A stretch of 63,369 bases of DNA from Acidobacteriaceae bacterium. Its GTDB lineage: Bacteria; Acidobacteriota; Terriglobia; Bryobacterales; Bryobacteraceae. The stretch is taken from contig JADCJL010000152.1 of NCBI GenBank assembly GCA_020247055.1, positions 1 to 63,369 of the forward strand, given 5' to 3'. Below are positions 7,373-15,885 of the stretch, piece by piece. The notes below the pieces were generated by a model. That model searched no databases, was not told the origin of the DNA, and saw only the letters and a program-made list of their open reading frames with translations. The stretch's first letter is position 1. The number at the start of each line of letters is the position of its first letter. A program made the position numbers and the translations under genes.

Positions 7373-10300
7373 ATGTTCTTATTGCGAAGTCTTCTTTTAC
7401 TATCCATTTCGGCTGCGGCCGGCCTGGCTCAATCCGGTACCGGCGACCTGGGAGGAACCGTGATCGACTCCTCCGGCGCCGCGGTGGGCGGCGCGACCGT
7501 CACCATCTCGAACCCCGCGACGGGCTTTTCCCGCGTGCTGCGCACGAACGAAGGCGGCATCTATGCCGCGCCGGCGTTGTCGCCGGGGGCGTACACCATC
7601 AAAGTGGAAAAAGAAGGATTTCAGAGCCAATCACGGGCCGGGGTGGAACTCCAGGTGGGCCAGGCGCCGACGTTGAACTTTACGCTTGCTGTCGGCAACG
7701 TGGCCGAAGTCATTGAGGTGAAGGGTGGCGCGCCAGTACTGGAGACCGAAACAACCTCCGTCGGAACGGTGATTGAGAACAAGCGCATTGTGGAGTTGCC
7801 GCTCAATGGCCGCAACTACCTGCAGTTGGCCTCGCTGATCCCCGGCGCGACCACCAACGGCCCGGCGTCGAGCCAGGGGCAGCAGCGCATGGGCGGAGCC
7901 CGCAACGCGTTTGCCCTGAACGTGGCCGGCCAGCGCGTCCACTTCAACCACTACACGCTCGACGGCATGGAGAACACCGACCCGAACTTCAACACCTACC
8001 TCTTTCTGCCCTCGCTCGACGCGCTGCAGGAGTTCAAGGTGGAGTCCGGCCTGTTTTCGGCCGAGTACGGCCGCGGCATTGCGCAGGTGAACGTGTCCAC
8101 CAAGGGCGGGACGAACGACCTGCACGGCGTGGGGTTCTCGTTCGTGCGGAACTCTTTCTTTGACGCCCGGAACTTCTTCGCCCCAGTGAACCCGCCGTTC
8201 AAACGGAATCAGTTTGGCGGAACGATCTCGGGGCCCGTGCGGATTCCGAAGGTGTTCGACGGCCGGAACAAACTCTTCTTCATGTTCAACTACGAGGGCC
8301 TGCGGGAGCGGCGTGCGCTGACGCAGCAGAGCACGCTGCCCGATGCGCGTTTCCGCAGCGGCAACTTCGCGTTTCTGAACCGGGCCATCCGCGACCCGCT
8401 TAACGCCGGACAGGTGTTCCCGGGGGCGATCATTCCGGAGAGCCGCATCAGCCCGACCTCGCGCCGGGTATTGACCGAATACTATCCCGGGCCGAATCAG
8501 ACCGGCGGCGGGGCGTTGGGGATCACCAACAACTACCTGAACGACGAATCGCGCCGGACGGACGGCGACCAGTTTACGACCCGCGGCGATTTGACGGCGT
8601 TCCAGAATCAGACGTTCTTCTTCCGCTTCTCGCAAACCAAGGAGCCGCAATACATTCCGTTCAATATCCGCAACACCGGCAACAACGTGGATATTCTGGG
8701 CCAGCAGGGCGTGCTCGGCCACACGGCCGTGATTGGCGCCAATAAGGTGAACGAGTTCAAGTTCGGCATGAACTACTTCAACTCGGCCAACATTCAGCAG
8801 CGGGCGTTCAAAGAGAACATCGTCGGCAAGCTGAATCTGCCCGGCATCTCGCAGGACCCGCTGTTCTGGGGGCTGCCCGTCTTCCAGATCTCCGGCTTCG
8901 CCAACGTCGGCGAGTGTAACGACTGTCCGTTCGTGAACTGGAACACGACGTTCCAGCTGTCCGACAACTTCTCCTGGACCTCCGGCCGCCATACGTTTAA
9001 GTTCGGCGGTGAGTACCGGCGGCTGCGCTACAACCAGATTGGCGCTGTCGTGCCGCGCGGGCGTTTTTCCTGGAACGGCCAGTATACGGGCGAACCGATG
9101 GCCGATATGCTGCTCGGCCACATGTCGAACACCGAGGGCCAGGTGGGCGCGCCGGTGGCAAGCTTCCGGCAGAACTACATGGCGCTGTATCTGAACGATA
9201 CCTGGAAGATCACCAACAAGCTGACCATGAACTGGGGTTTGCGCTGGGAGTATGAGTCGCCGTTCGCGGACAAGAACGACGCGATTGTGAACGTGGACTT
9301 CGCTTGGGATAACTCGCGCGAGCCGGTCTTTGTGCGGGCGGGCAAGGGCGACCTGAACCAGGGCAATCCGGCGTTTCCCGCGCCGGCCGGCTGGCAGTTG
9401 GTGCGCGACGGACGCTTCGGACGGGGCGCGGGCGTACCGGACCGGAACGATTTCGGGCCGCGCGTGGGTCTTGCTTATCAACTGGACGCGAAAACGGTGC
9501 TGCGGACGAGCGGCGGCATCTACTACGTGCGCGACATCGGCAACGCCGTGTTCGACATTGTCCGTAACATTCCGTTCACTATCCGCCAGGCGGAGGTTGC
9601 GGATACCACGCGGCCGAATCTGAGTTGGAGTCAGATCTTCACCCGGCCGGGAGCGCCGAGCTTCCTGCTGATCAATCAATACGGGGAGCGGACTTCGTAT
9701 GTTGCGCAGTGGCAGACCTCGGTCCAGCGGCAGTTGACGCAGGACATGTCGCTCGAAGTGACCTACATGGGTTCGGCCGGTATCAAGCTGCGCCGCCTGA
9801 CCAGTTATAACAACCCGGAGCCCGGGCCGGGCAACCCGAATCTGAACCGTCCGTTCCCGAAGTTCAACGGCAGCTTCCAGAATATGAATGCCCCGGCGCA
9901 TTCGAGCTATCACGCTCTGCAGATGCGTCTGCAGCAGCGTTTCTCGAATGGCTTCACCCTGCTGGCTTCTTATGCCTACGGCAAGTCGATCGACAACGGC
10001 TCGGGCGTCCGCACGACGGACGGTGACCCGCTGACTCCGTCGAACAATTACGACCTCAGAGCGGAGCGCGGCCTTTCGGCGTTCGACTTCCGGCAGCGGT
10101 TGACGGCTTCGTTCCTTTATGAACTGCCGTTTGGCAAGGGCCGAAAGATTGCGTTGGCCAATGGCTTCGTTGACGCGGTCCTCGGCGGATGGCAGATTGG
10201 CGGCATCACGACGTTCCAGGACGGGTTCCCGGCGACGGCGTTTTGCGGACCGGGCAACGTGCAGAACGGCGGCGGGTATTGCAAGCCCGACGCGGTGGCG

Positions 10301-10663
10301 AGCGAGAAGACCGGACTGCCGGACAACCAGCGCACGGTGCAGCGGTATTTCAATACCAACGCGTTTGTGGACCGTCTGGGCGTGGCTCCCGGAGCGGCGC
10401 AGCCGGTTTTCCGGTACGGAACGGCGGGCCGGAACACCATCATCGGACCGGGAATCATTGGCATCGATGCGAGCATCAACAAGTTCTTCCGCTTCTTTGA
10501 GGGCAAGCATGCCGTCGAGTTACGCGGAGAGTTCTTTAATGCTCCCAACCGGGCCAACTTCTCCCAGCCCGGGACAACCCTGCGGACCCCGGACTATGGA
10601 GTGCTGAGTTCGACCCGCATTGACTCCCGGCAGATTCAGATCGCGCTGCGTTATAGCTTCTGA
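7373..10663 (+). CDS. Oar-like TonB-dependent receptor 1
   Basis: 1096-residue outer-membrane receptor. The signal peptide ends at LAQS, followed by a carboxypeptidase-regulatory-like Ig-type domain (about residues 22-105), a plug domain containing VELPLNGRNYLQL and the TLDGMENTD loop, and a long beta-barrel ending in the aromatic tail ALRYSF. Such proteins import large substrates using TonB energy; the ligand is unknown. The ATG at 7373 is preferred over an in-frame TTG at 7355 because the signal peptide starts there. It is followed at once by a hairpin and 118 bp later by a second receptor of the same family. Confidence 0.93.
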   Translation: MFLLRSLLLLSISAAAGLAQSGTGDLGGTVIDSSGAAVGGATVTISNPATGFSRVLRTNEGGIYAAPALSPGAYTIKVEKEGFQSQSRAGVELQVGQAPTLNFTLAVGNVAEVIEVKGGAPVLETETTSVGTVIENKRIVELPLNGRNYLQLASLIPGATTNGPASSQGQQRMGGARNAFALNVAGQRVHFNHYTLDGMENTDPNFNTYLFLPSLDALQEFKVESGLFSAEYGRGIAQVNVSTKGGTNDLHGVGFSFVRNSFFDARNFFAPVNPPFKRNQFGGTISGPVRIPKVFDGRNKLFFMFNYEGLRERRALTQQSTLPDARFRSGNFAFLNRAIRDPLNAGQVFPGAIIPESRISPTSRRVLTEYYPGPNQTGGGALGITNNYLNDESRRTDGDQFTTRGDLTAFQNQTFFFRFSQTKEPQYIPFNIRNTGNNVDILGQQGVLGHTAVIGANKVNEFKFGMNYFNSANIQQRAFKENIVGKLNLPGISQDPLFWGLPVFQISGFANVGECNDCPFVNWNTTFQLSDNFSWTSGRHTFKFGGEYRRLRYNQIGAVVPRGRFSWNGQYTGEPMADMLLGHMSNTEGQVGAPVASFRQNYMALYLNDTWKITNKLTMNWGLRWEYESPFADKNDAIVNVDFAWDNSREPVFVRAGKGDLNQGNPAFPAPAGWQLVRDGRFGRGAGVPDRNDFGPRVGLAYQLDAKTVLRTSGGIYYVRDIGNAVFDIVRNIPFTIRQAEVADTTRPNLSWSQIFTRPGAPSFLLINQYGERTSYVAQWQTSVQRQLTQDMSLEVTYMGSAGIKLRRLTSYNNPEPGPGNPNLNRPFPKFNGSFQNMNAPAHSSYHALQMRLQQRFSNGFTLLASYAYGKSIDNGSGVRTTDGDPLTPSNNYDLRAERGLSAFDFRQRLTASFLYELPFGKGRKIALANGFVDAVLGGWQIGGITTFQDGFPATAFCGPGNVQNGGGYCKPDAVASEKTGLPDNQRTVQRYFNTNAFVDRLGVAPGAAQPVFRYGTAGRNTIIGPGIIGIDASINKFFRFFEGKHAVELRGEFFNAPNRANFSQPGTTLRTPDYGVLSSTRIDSRQIQIALRYSF

Positions 10664-10684
10664 TCGGGATGCTCCTCATCCCGA
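10664..10684 (+). terminator. hairpin directly after TonB receptor 1
   Basis: A perfect 8-bp stem, TCGGGATG pairing with CATCCCGA, with a CTCCT loop. It begins on the base after the stop codon. No T-tract follows, so it may act as a 3' mRNA-protecting hairpin or a weak terminator. Confidence 0.5.
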
Positions 10685-10781
10685 GGGGCTTGCAACGCGG
10701 TTCTAACTCGCATACGATACCTCGAGCGCGGCCAGCTAACATCGCCGGCCGCGCCTATTTACCAATCTTCGAGGTCCTCGT

Positions 10782-13700
10782 ATGAGTTTGAGATTGTTGG
10801 CGGTGTTGTTCGCTGGTACCTGTGCCGCCTGGGCGCAGGGGAGTCTGGGTGGGCTTACCGGTCGCGTGACGGATGCTTCGGGCGCGCCCATGCCCGATGT
10901 TTCCATTCAACTGCGAAACATAGAAAACGGGCAGGAGACCAAAAGCGCCACGACGGCCGAGGGCTCTTATCTGGTGACTAACCTCGCCCCCGGGCGCTAC
11001 CGCGTGGCGATGTCTAAGACCGGCTTCCGCTCCGCCGTGCGCGAGTCGGTACTGGTGAGCACCGCGACTCTCTCGAACGCCGACTTCGTGCTGGAGCTGG
11101 GTGCGGTGACGGACTCGGTTACCGTGTCGGGCAGCGACGTGCAACTGCAGACCACCTCGGCCGAGATCGGCACGGTGATGCCGACCAAGGCGATCCTCGA
11201 CCTGCCGATTTCGATGGGTGGCGCGGCGACAACCGGCGCAACCGGACGCCGGCAGATTGAAAACTTCATGTTTCTCACGCCGGGCGTTACCGGCACGCAG
11301 TGGAACAAATCGATCAACGGGGCGCCGGGCTTCAGTCAGGAGGTACTGATCGACGGCGTCGATATGCAGAACATCGGCGCCCCGGGCTTCATTGCCGAGG
11401 CGAGTCCGCCCTATGAAGCCGTAGAGGAGTTTAAGGTACAGAATACGCTCTACCCGGCCGAGTTCGGCGGGGGCTTCGGGGTGATGAACTTTACCATGCG
11501 ATCCGGCACGAACGCTTACCACGGCAACCTGTTTGAGTTCTTCCGGAACGAGGCGATGGATGCCCGCACCTTCTTCGGTGGCAGCAAGAAGGCGCTGCTG
11601 CGGCAGAACGAGTATGGCGGAACGTTCGGTGGTCCGGTGCGGCTGCCCAGGTATAACGGCCGCGACCGAACCTTCTTTTTCTTTGCTTACTCCGGCTTCC
11701 AGCTGCGCGGCGGCATTCCGGTGGGTGCTTTTGTCACTCTGCCCACCACGCAGCAGCGGGGCGGGAACTTCGGAGATTATCCCTTTCCGATTTACGACCC
11801 CGCGACAACGGCGGCCGTGGCGGGCGGCGCCTTTGAGCGCAACCCGTTTCCCGGTAACCTGATTCCGGCGTCCCGCATCAGCGGCGTCGCCCAACGCACC
11901 CTGCCGCTCATTCCCCAGCCGGATCTGCCGGGCTTCTTCAATAACTACCGGAGCCGGCAGAACCAGCCGAGCACGGACAACGTCTGGAGCGTGAAGATGG
12001 ATCATCAGCTCTCGGACAAGCAGCGGCTTTCGGGATCCTACTGGCGCGTACTTGGGGAGACGACGATCAACGGGGCGGTGGCCGGAGAGTTGAATCCCGC
12101 CTACCGGGTCACCCCGACGGTGGCCGGGGGCTTGCGGCTCAACCACACGTATACGATCTCTCCCACGCTGCTCAACCGGATCGGCTTCGGCTACACCCCG
12201 ACGAGCCCGACCTGGTCCCGGTGGCTGCTTGACCCGCGCGAGGGCAACAAGGTGCTGCGCATTCCTGGTATCCCGGAGTCCTCACGCGGCTTCCCCATCC
12301 TGAACTTCGCGGGTCCGACGCCCTACGCCAGCCTCGGGAACTCCAACAACAACGGCACTGATCCGCAGTTCTTTCAGAACTGGAGCATTGTCGATGACGT
12401 CTCCTGGGTGCGCGGCAAGCACCAGATCAAGTTCGGCGGCACGTTCCGCTACCGGCGGATGACGGTGCAGGACCGCCGGAACGAGGGCGGTACGTTCAAC
12501 TTCAACGCCCTGTCGACCTCGCAGCCCAACAGCGCCGACTTTGCGCGCTTCGGCAACCCGTTTGCCTCCTTCCTGCTTGGGCAGGTCTTTTCGGCCAGCG
12601 CCGCCGTGCCGGCGCCGACGCGCCAGTACAACGATCAGTTTGTCGCGTTCTACTTTGAAGACGTTTTCAAACTCACTTCGCGGCTGACCATGAGCCTGGG
12701 AATGCGGTATGAGCTGCCGCTCTACGTGCGGGAGAAGGATGGCGTTATCTCCTTCATGGACCCCTCCCGGCCGAATCCGGCGGCGGCCAACCGGCCGGGG
12801 GCGCTGATCTTCCTCGGCAACGGCAACGGGCGCACTGGCTCGAACCAGATTCTGCCGCTCTACAAGCACGGCTACTCCCCGCGCTTCGCGCTGACCTACG
12901 CCTTCGATAAGAAGACGGTCATCCGGACTGGCTACGGCATCTTCCGCGTGCCCACGGCGGTTGGCCGGATGAACAGCTGCCAGTTCTGGTGTTCGGGCTT
13001 CGGGCTGCAGCCCTTCTACACCAGCACCAACTCCGGCGTCACCCCGGCCTTCCCGCTCGATCAGGGTTTCCCGCTCAACCCGGTGGCCCCGCCGATTTTC
13101 GATCCCTCGTTGAACAATAACGGCAGCGTGACGATGATCAACGGAGATGCCAACCGGATGGCGCTGAGCCAGAGCTGGACGTTTGCCGTGCAGCGGGAGC
13201 TGCCATTTGGCGTGAGCCTCGACGCGGCCTACGTGGGCACCAAATCGAGCGGCACCTGGACCGGTCTCTCGGTGCCGAATCAGGTACACCCGCGGTACCT
13301 GGCGCTGGGCCAGACCCTGAACGCGAGCATCAACTCGGCCGCGGCGGCGGCGGCGGGGGTGTTGCCGCCCTATCCCGGGTTCACCGGTTCGGTGGCGCAG
13401 GCGCTGCGGGCGTTTCCGCAATATGCCAACGTCGATGACGTCTATCAGCCGACCGGATACAACTTCTACAACTCGATGCAGATGCGCGTTCAGAAGCGGC
13501 ACTCTTCCGGACTCTCGTTTCTGGTCTCTTACACGCTGGCGAAGAACATCGGCTTTCCGGGCGGCGACATCTTCGGCGACACCGGCGGCGGGGGCGGGGC
13601 ACGCGGCGTCGATACGTTCAACCGGAAGCTCGAGAAGTCGATCGTTCCTTCCGACCAGACGCATGTGCTGGTCACTTCGTGGAGCTACGACCTGCCCTTC

Positions 13701-14219
13701 GGGCGCGGGAAGCGGTTCGGGGCCGGCGTGGGCCGGGGGATGAACCTACTGGTGGGCGGTTGGGCGCTGAACGCCATCCACACCTACCGTTCCGGCACGA
13801 CCATTGCGGTGAGCGGCGGGCCGGCGCTGCCGCTGTTTGGCGGAAACAACCGGCCAAACTGGGTGAGCGCCGATGTCCGGAGTTCGGTTTCGATGGGGAG
13901 TTTTGACCCGGCCCGGGACCGGTATCTGAATCTGAGCGCCTTCAGCCAGCCGCCGTTGTTCACCATCGGCAACGCTCCCCCGCGCATGCCGCACGTGCGG
14001 ACGCCCGCGTTTCTCAACGAGGACATCTCGCTGTTCAAGAACCTGCAGTTCACCGAGCGGGTGATGCTGCAGATTCGCGGCGAGTCTTATAACCTGATCA
14101 ACCGCGTGGTCTTTAGCGGGCCGGCGGCGAACGTGAACAACCCGAACACGTTCGGTGTCATTGGCGGCCAGGCGAACAATCCGCGGCTGGTGCAGCTGGG
14201 ACTCAAACTGATCTTCTGA
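10782..14219 (+). CDS. Oar-like TonB-dependent receptor 2
   Basis: 1145-residue receptor of the same architecture as its upstream neighbour: signal peptide (ending CAAWAQ), carboxypeptidase-regulatory-like domain (GGLTGRVTDASGAPMPDV), plug with the IDGVDMQN loop, and a beta-barrel ending QLGLKLIF. A GAGG motif lies about 9 bp before the ATG at 10782. Sequence between the paralogues is clearly diverged in the barrel, so different ligands are likely. A conserved 88-bp repeat element starts 5 bp after its stop. Confidence 0.93.
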   Translation: MSLRLLAVLFAGTCAAWAQGSLGGLTGRVTDASGAPMPDVSIQLRNIENGQETKSATTAEGSYLVTNLAPGRYRVAMSKTGFRSAVRESVLVSTATLSNADFVLELGAVTDSVTVSGSDVQLQTTSAEIGTVMPTKAILDLPISMGGAATTGATGRRQIENFMFLTPGVTGTQWNKSINGAPGFSQEVLIDGVDMQNIGAPGFIAEASPPYEAVEEFKVQNTLYPAEFGGGFGVMNFTMRSGTNAYHGNLFEFFRNEAMDARTFFGGSKKALLRQNEYGGTFGGPVRLPRYNGRDRTFFFFAYSGFQLRGGIPVGAFVTLPTTQQRGGNFGDYPFPIYDPATTAAVAGGAFERNPFPGNLIPASRISGVAQRTLPLIPQPDLPGFFNNYRSRQNQPSTDNVWSVKMDHQLSDKQRLSGSYWRVLGETTINGAVAGELNPAYRVTPTVAGGLRLNHTYTISPTLLNRIGFGYTPTSPTWSRWLLDPREGNKVLRIPGIPESSRGFPILNFAGPTPYASLGNSNNNGTDPQFFQNWSIVDDVSWVRGKHQIKFGGTFRYRRMTVQDRRNEGGTFNFNALSTSQPNSADFARFGNPFASFLLGQVFSASAAVPAPTRQYNDQFVAFYFEDVFKLTSRLTMSLGMRYELPLYVREKDGVISFMDPSRPNPAAANRPGALIFLGNGNGRTGSNQILPLYKHGYSPRFALTYAFDKKTVIRTGYGIFRVPTAVGRMNSCQFWCSGFGLQPFYTSTNSGVTPAFPLDQGFPLNPVAPPIFDPSLNNNGSVTMINGDANRMALSQSWTFAVQRELPFGVSLDAAYVGTKSSGTWTGLSVPNQVHPRYLALGQTLNASINSAAAAAAGVLPPYPGFTGSVAQALRAFPQYANVDDVYQPTGYNFYNSMQMRVQKRHSSGLSFLVSYTLAKNIGFPGGDIFGDTGGGGGARGVDTFNRKLEKSIVPSDQTHVLVTSWSYDLPFGRGKRFGAGVGRGMNLLVGGWALNAIHTYRSGTTIAVSGGPALPLFGGNNRPNWVSADVRSSVSMGSFDPARDRYLNLSAFSQPPLFTIGNAPPRMPHVRTPAFLNEDISLFKNLQFTERVMLQIRGESYNLINRVVFSGPAANVNNPNTFGVIGGQANNPRLVQLGLKLIF

Positions 14220-14224
14220 CGAAC

Positions 14225-14312
14225 GCGCACAACGGACGCGATTCGGCCCGGCGGGAGGGGTGAGTTCCTCGCCCGCTGGTGCCGGGCCGGCGCCGCCTGG
14301 GCGCTTCTGACC
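14225..14312 (+). repeat. GCGCACA 3' repeat element, copy A
   Basis: 88-bp element starting 5 bp after the stop of receptor 2. It begins GCGCACAACGGACGCG and ends GCGCTTCTGACC. It contains nested complementary arms: GGCCCGGC with GCCGGGCC, and GGGTGAG with CTCGCCC (one G-U wobble, TTC loop). Aligned without gaps to copy B at 54355-54442 it is close to 87% identical, with equal length. It could act as an RNA terminator or stability element, or be a non-autonomous REP-like repeat. Confidence 0.75.
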
Positions 14313-14320
14313 GGTCGGAT

Positions 14321-15223
14321 TTAATTCGAGGGCTGCGAACCGTAGATCCTGAGCAGCCGCTCGAACTCGGCGCGGGCCGCGGCAGCCTTCGTGGGCGCGC
14401 CGTTGGCCTGGTAGAGCCGGAAGAGCTGATAACGGATGGTGGCGTCGACGGGGGCGAGGCGGGCGGCGGTTTCGAGAGCCGTGATCGCCTCCTCCCGCTG
14501 CCCCAGCGCCGTGTAGAGGCGGGCGGCCAGCTTGGGGGCGGAGGCGTCGGCCGGGTCGATGGCCATGGCGCGGATGGCGTGGGGCAGGGCTTCGGCCGGC
14601 TGGCCGGCAGCGAGGCGGAGCCGGGCGAGACCCAGTTGCGAGTTCAGCAGCGTTGGGGTGGCCGTGTAGGCGGCGGCCGCCTCCCCGGTCTCGCCAAGGC
14701 GTTCGAGGCAGAAGCCGAGATAGGAGCGGGAGCGGGCGTGGCCGGGGTGGCGTTCGAGTGCCCGGCGGAACCAGCCGGCGGCGGTCTCGGCGTCGTTGCC
14801 GTCGGTGTCGTAGTGGCGGCCGAGGTAGTAGTAGGGGCCGAAGTCGAGGGGGTCGCGCCGGATGGCCTCGGTCATCTGATCGCGGAAGAGCAGATGCTGC
14901 CCGGCGAGGTAGTAGGCGACGCCGAGCAGTTTGGGCTGGTTGGCCGGGCGCAGCAGGCGGATGGCCGCCGGGGCCTCGCGGCGGAGGATGGCCAGCAGGC
15001 CGAGCCAGACCGGGCGGTCCGCCGCCGGCAGCGCCGCGGCGAGGGAGGCGGCGCGCGGCAGGTCGCCGGCCAGGAGCGCCTGGCGCACCGCTGCGGTGGC
15101 GGGCGCCGGGGGCGGCAGCAGAGCCTCCAGGTCTTGCCGCTGCGCGCCGAGGGGCGTGTGACATACTACGAGCAGGATGAGGGCAATCGCGGTTCTGGCA
15201 GGCTGGATTACGGCGGGCAACAT
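14321..15223 (-). CDS. exported TPR-repeat protein
   Basis: 300-residue protein with a hydrophobic signal segment (IALILLVVCHTPLGAQ) and several tetratricopeptide units in the second half, including DFGPYYYLGRHYD, ARSRSYLGFCLERLGE and REEAITALETAARLAP. TPR proteins act as protein-binding scaffolds; no enzyme domain is present. The function is unknown. The ATG at 15223 is the only start codon upstream of the signal segment, so the gene overlaps its divergent neighbour head to head by 47 bp. Its 3' end faces the repeat element after receptor 2. Confidence 0.8.
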   Translation of the reverse strand: MLPAVIQPARTAIALILLVVCHTPLGAQRQDLEALLPPPAPATAAVRQALLAGDLPRAASLAAALPAADRPVWLGLLAILRREAPAAIRLLRPANQPKLLGVAYYLAGQHLLFRDQMTEAIRRDPLDFGPYYYLGRHYDTDGNDAETAAGWFRRALERHPGHARSRSYLGFCLERLGETGEAAAAYTATPTLLNSQLGLARLRLAAGQPAEALPHAIRAMAIDPADASAPKLAARLYTALGQREEAITALETAARLAPVDATIRYQLFRLYQANGAPTKAAAARAEFERLLRIYGSQPSN

Positions 15224-15878
15224 CCTATGCTACGCGCAGTTTCTGCCCGATCTGCAAGCCCGTACGCCGGCTGAGTTTGACGCCTATCTTGAGGTGCTCG
15301 AGGCGCCGGGCGTTGCGCGGAGCGAGGCCTTCCTGCGCGAGTTTCCGGACTCCGCGCTGCGGCTGCCCGTCTGGGAGCTGCTGGCCAGGGCCCGGCGGGC
15401 CGAAGGCAACGCCGCGGCGGCGATCCGGGCGGTGCGGGCGGGGTTGGCCGTGGCGCCGGAGTACGCGCCGCTGCTGGTGGAGCTGGCGGACCTGCTGGCC
15501 AACGGGGCGACGGGCTGGGAGGAGGCCGAAGCGCCGGCGCGGAGTGCACTGGCCGTGCTCGACCGGGTGAAGGCGCCGCAGCGGGTGGGGCCCGCCGAGT
15601 GGACCGCGGCGGTTCAAACGCTGACGGCGCGGGCGTATGCGGCCTGGGGGCTGGTGCTGTTCAAACGGAACGACGTCGCCGGGGCTATCCGGCAGTTGGA
15701 GGCGGCCCTGCGGCAGCAGCCCGCGGGGGATGCCACGCTGCACTACCGGCTGGGCCGTCTGTACGCCGTCGCGGGGCGCACCCGGGAGGCGCGCGCCGAG
15801 TTGGCCGAGGCGGCGCGGAGCGGCGTGGACGAACTGCGTGCCCTGGCCAGACAGGCGCTGGCCGGGCTGCCGGAGTAG
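15177..15878 (+). CDS. exported TPR-repeat protein
   Basis: 233-residue Ala/Arg-rich protein with an N-terminal hydrophobic segment ending near ILCYAQ and TPR units, the clearest being ATLHYRLGRLYAVAGRTREA at the C-terminal side. It probably scaffolds protein contacts in the periplasm; no catalytic motif is visible. Its start region is antisense to the start region of the divergent TPR gene, so the promoters of both must lie inside each other's coding sequence. It converges on the LptFG gene with 7 bp between stops. Confidence 0.78.
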   Translation: MRAIAVLAGWITAGNILCYAQFLPDLQARTPAEFDAYLEVLEAPGVARSEAFLREFPDSALRLPVWELLARARRAEGNAAAAIRAVRAGLAVAPEYAPLLVELADLLANGATGWEEAEAPARSALAVLDRVKAPQRVGPAEWTAAVQTLTARAYAAWGLVLFKRNDVAGAIRQLEAALRQQPAGDATLHYRLGRLYAVAGRTREARAELAEAARSGVDELRALARQALAGLPE

Positions 15879-15885
15879 CGCGGCG

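Noticed and set aside
7631-10510. 959-codon open frame antisense to receptor 1
   Set aside because: No family motif; the sense receptor has clear domains and a signal peptide.
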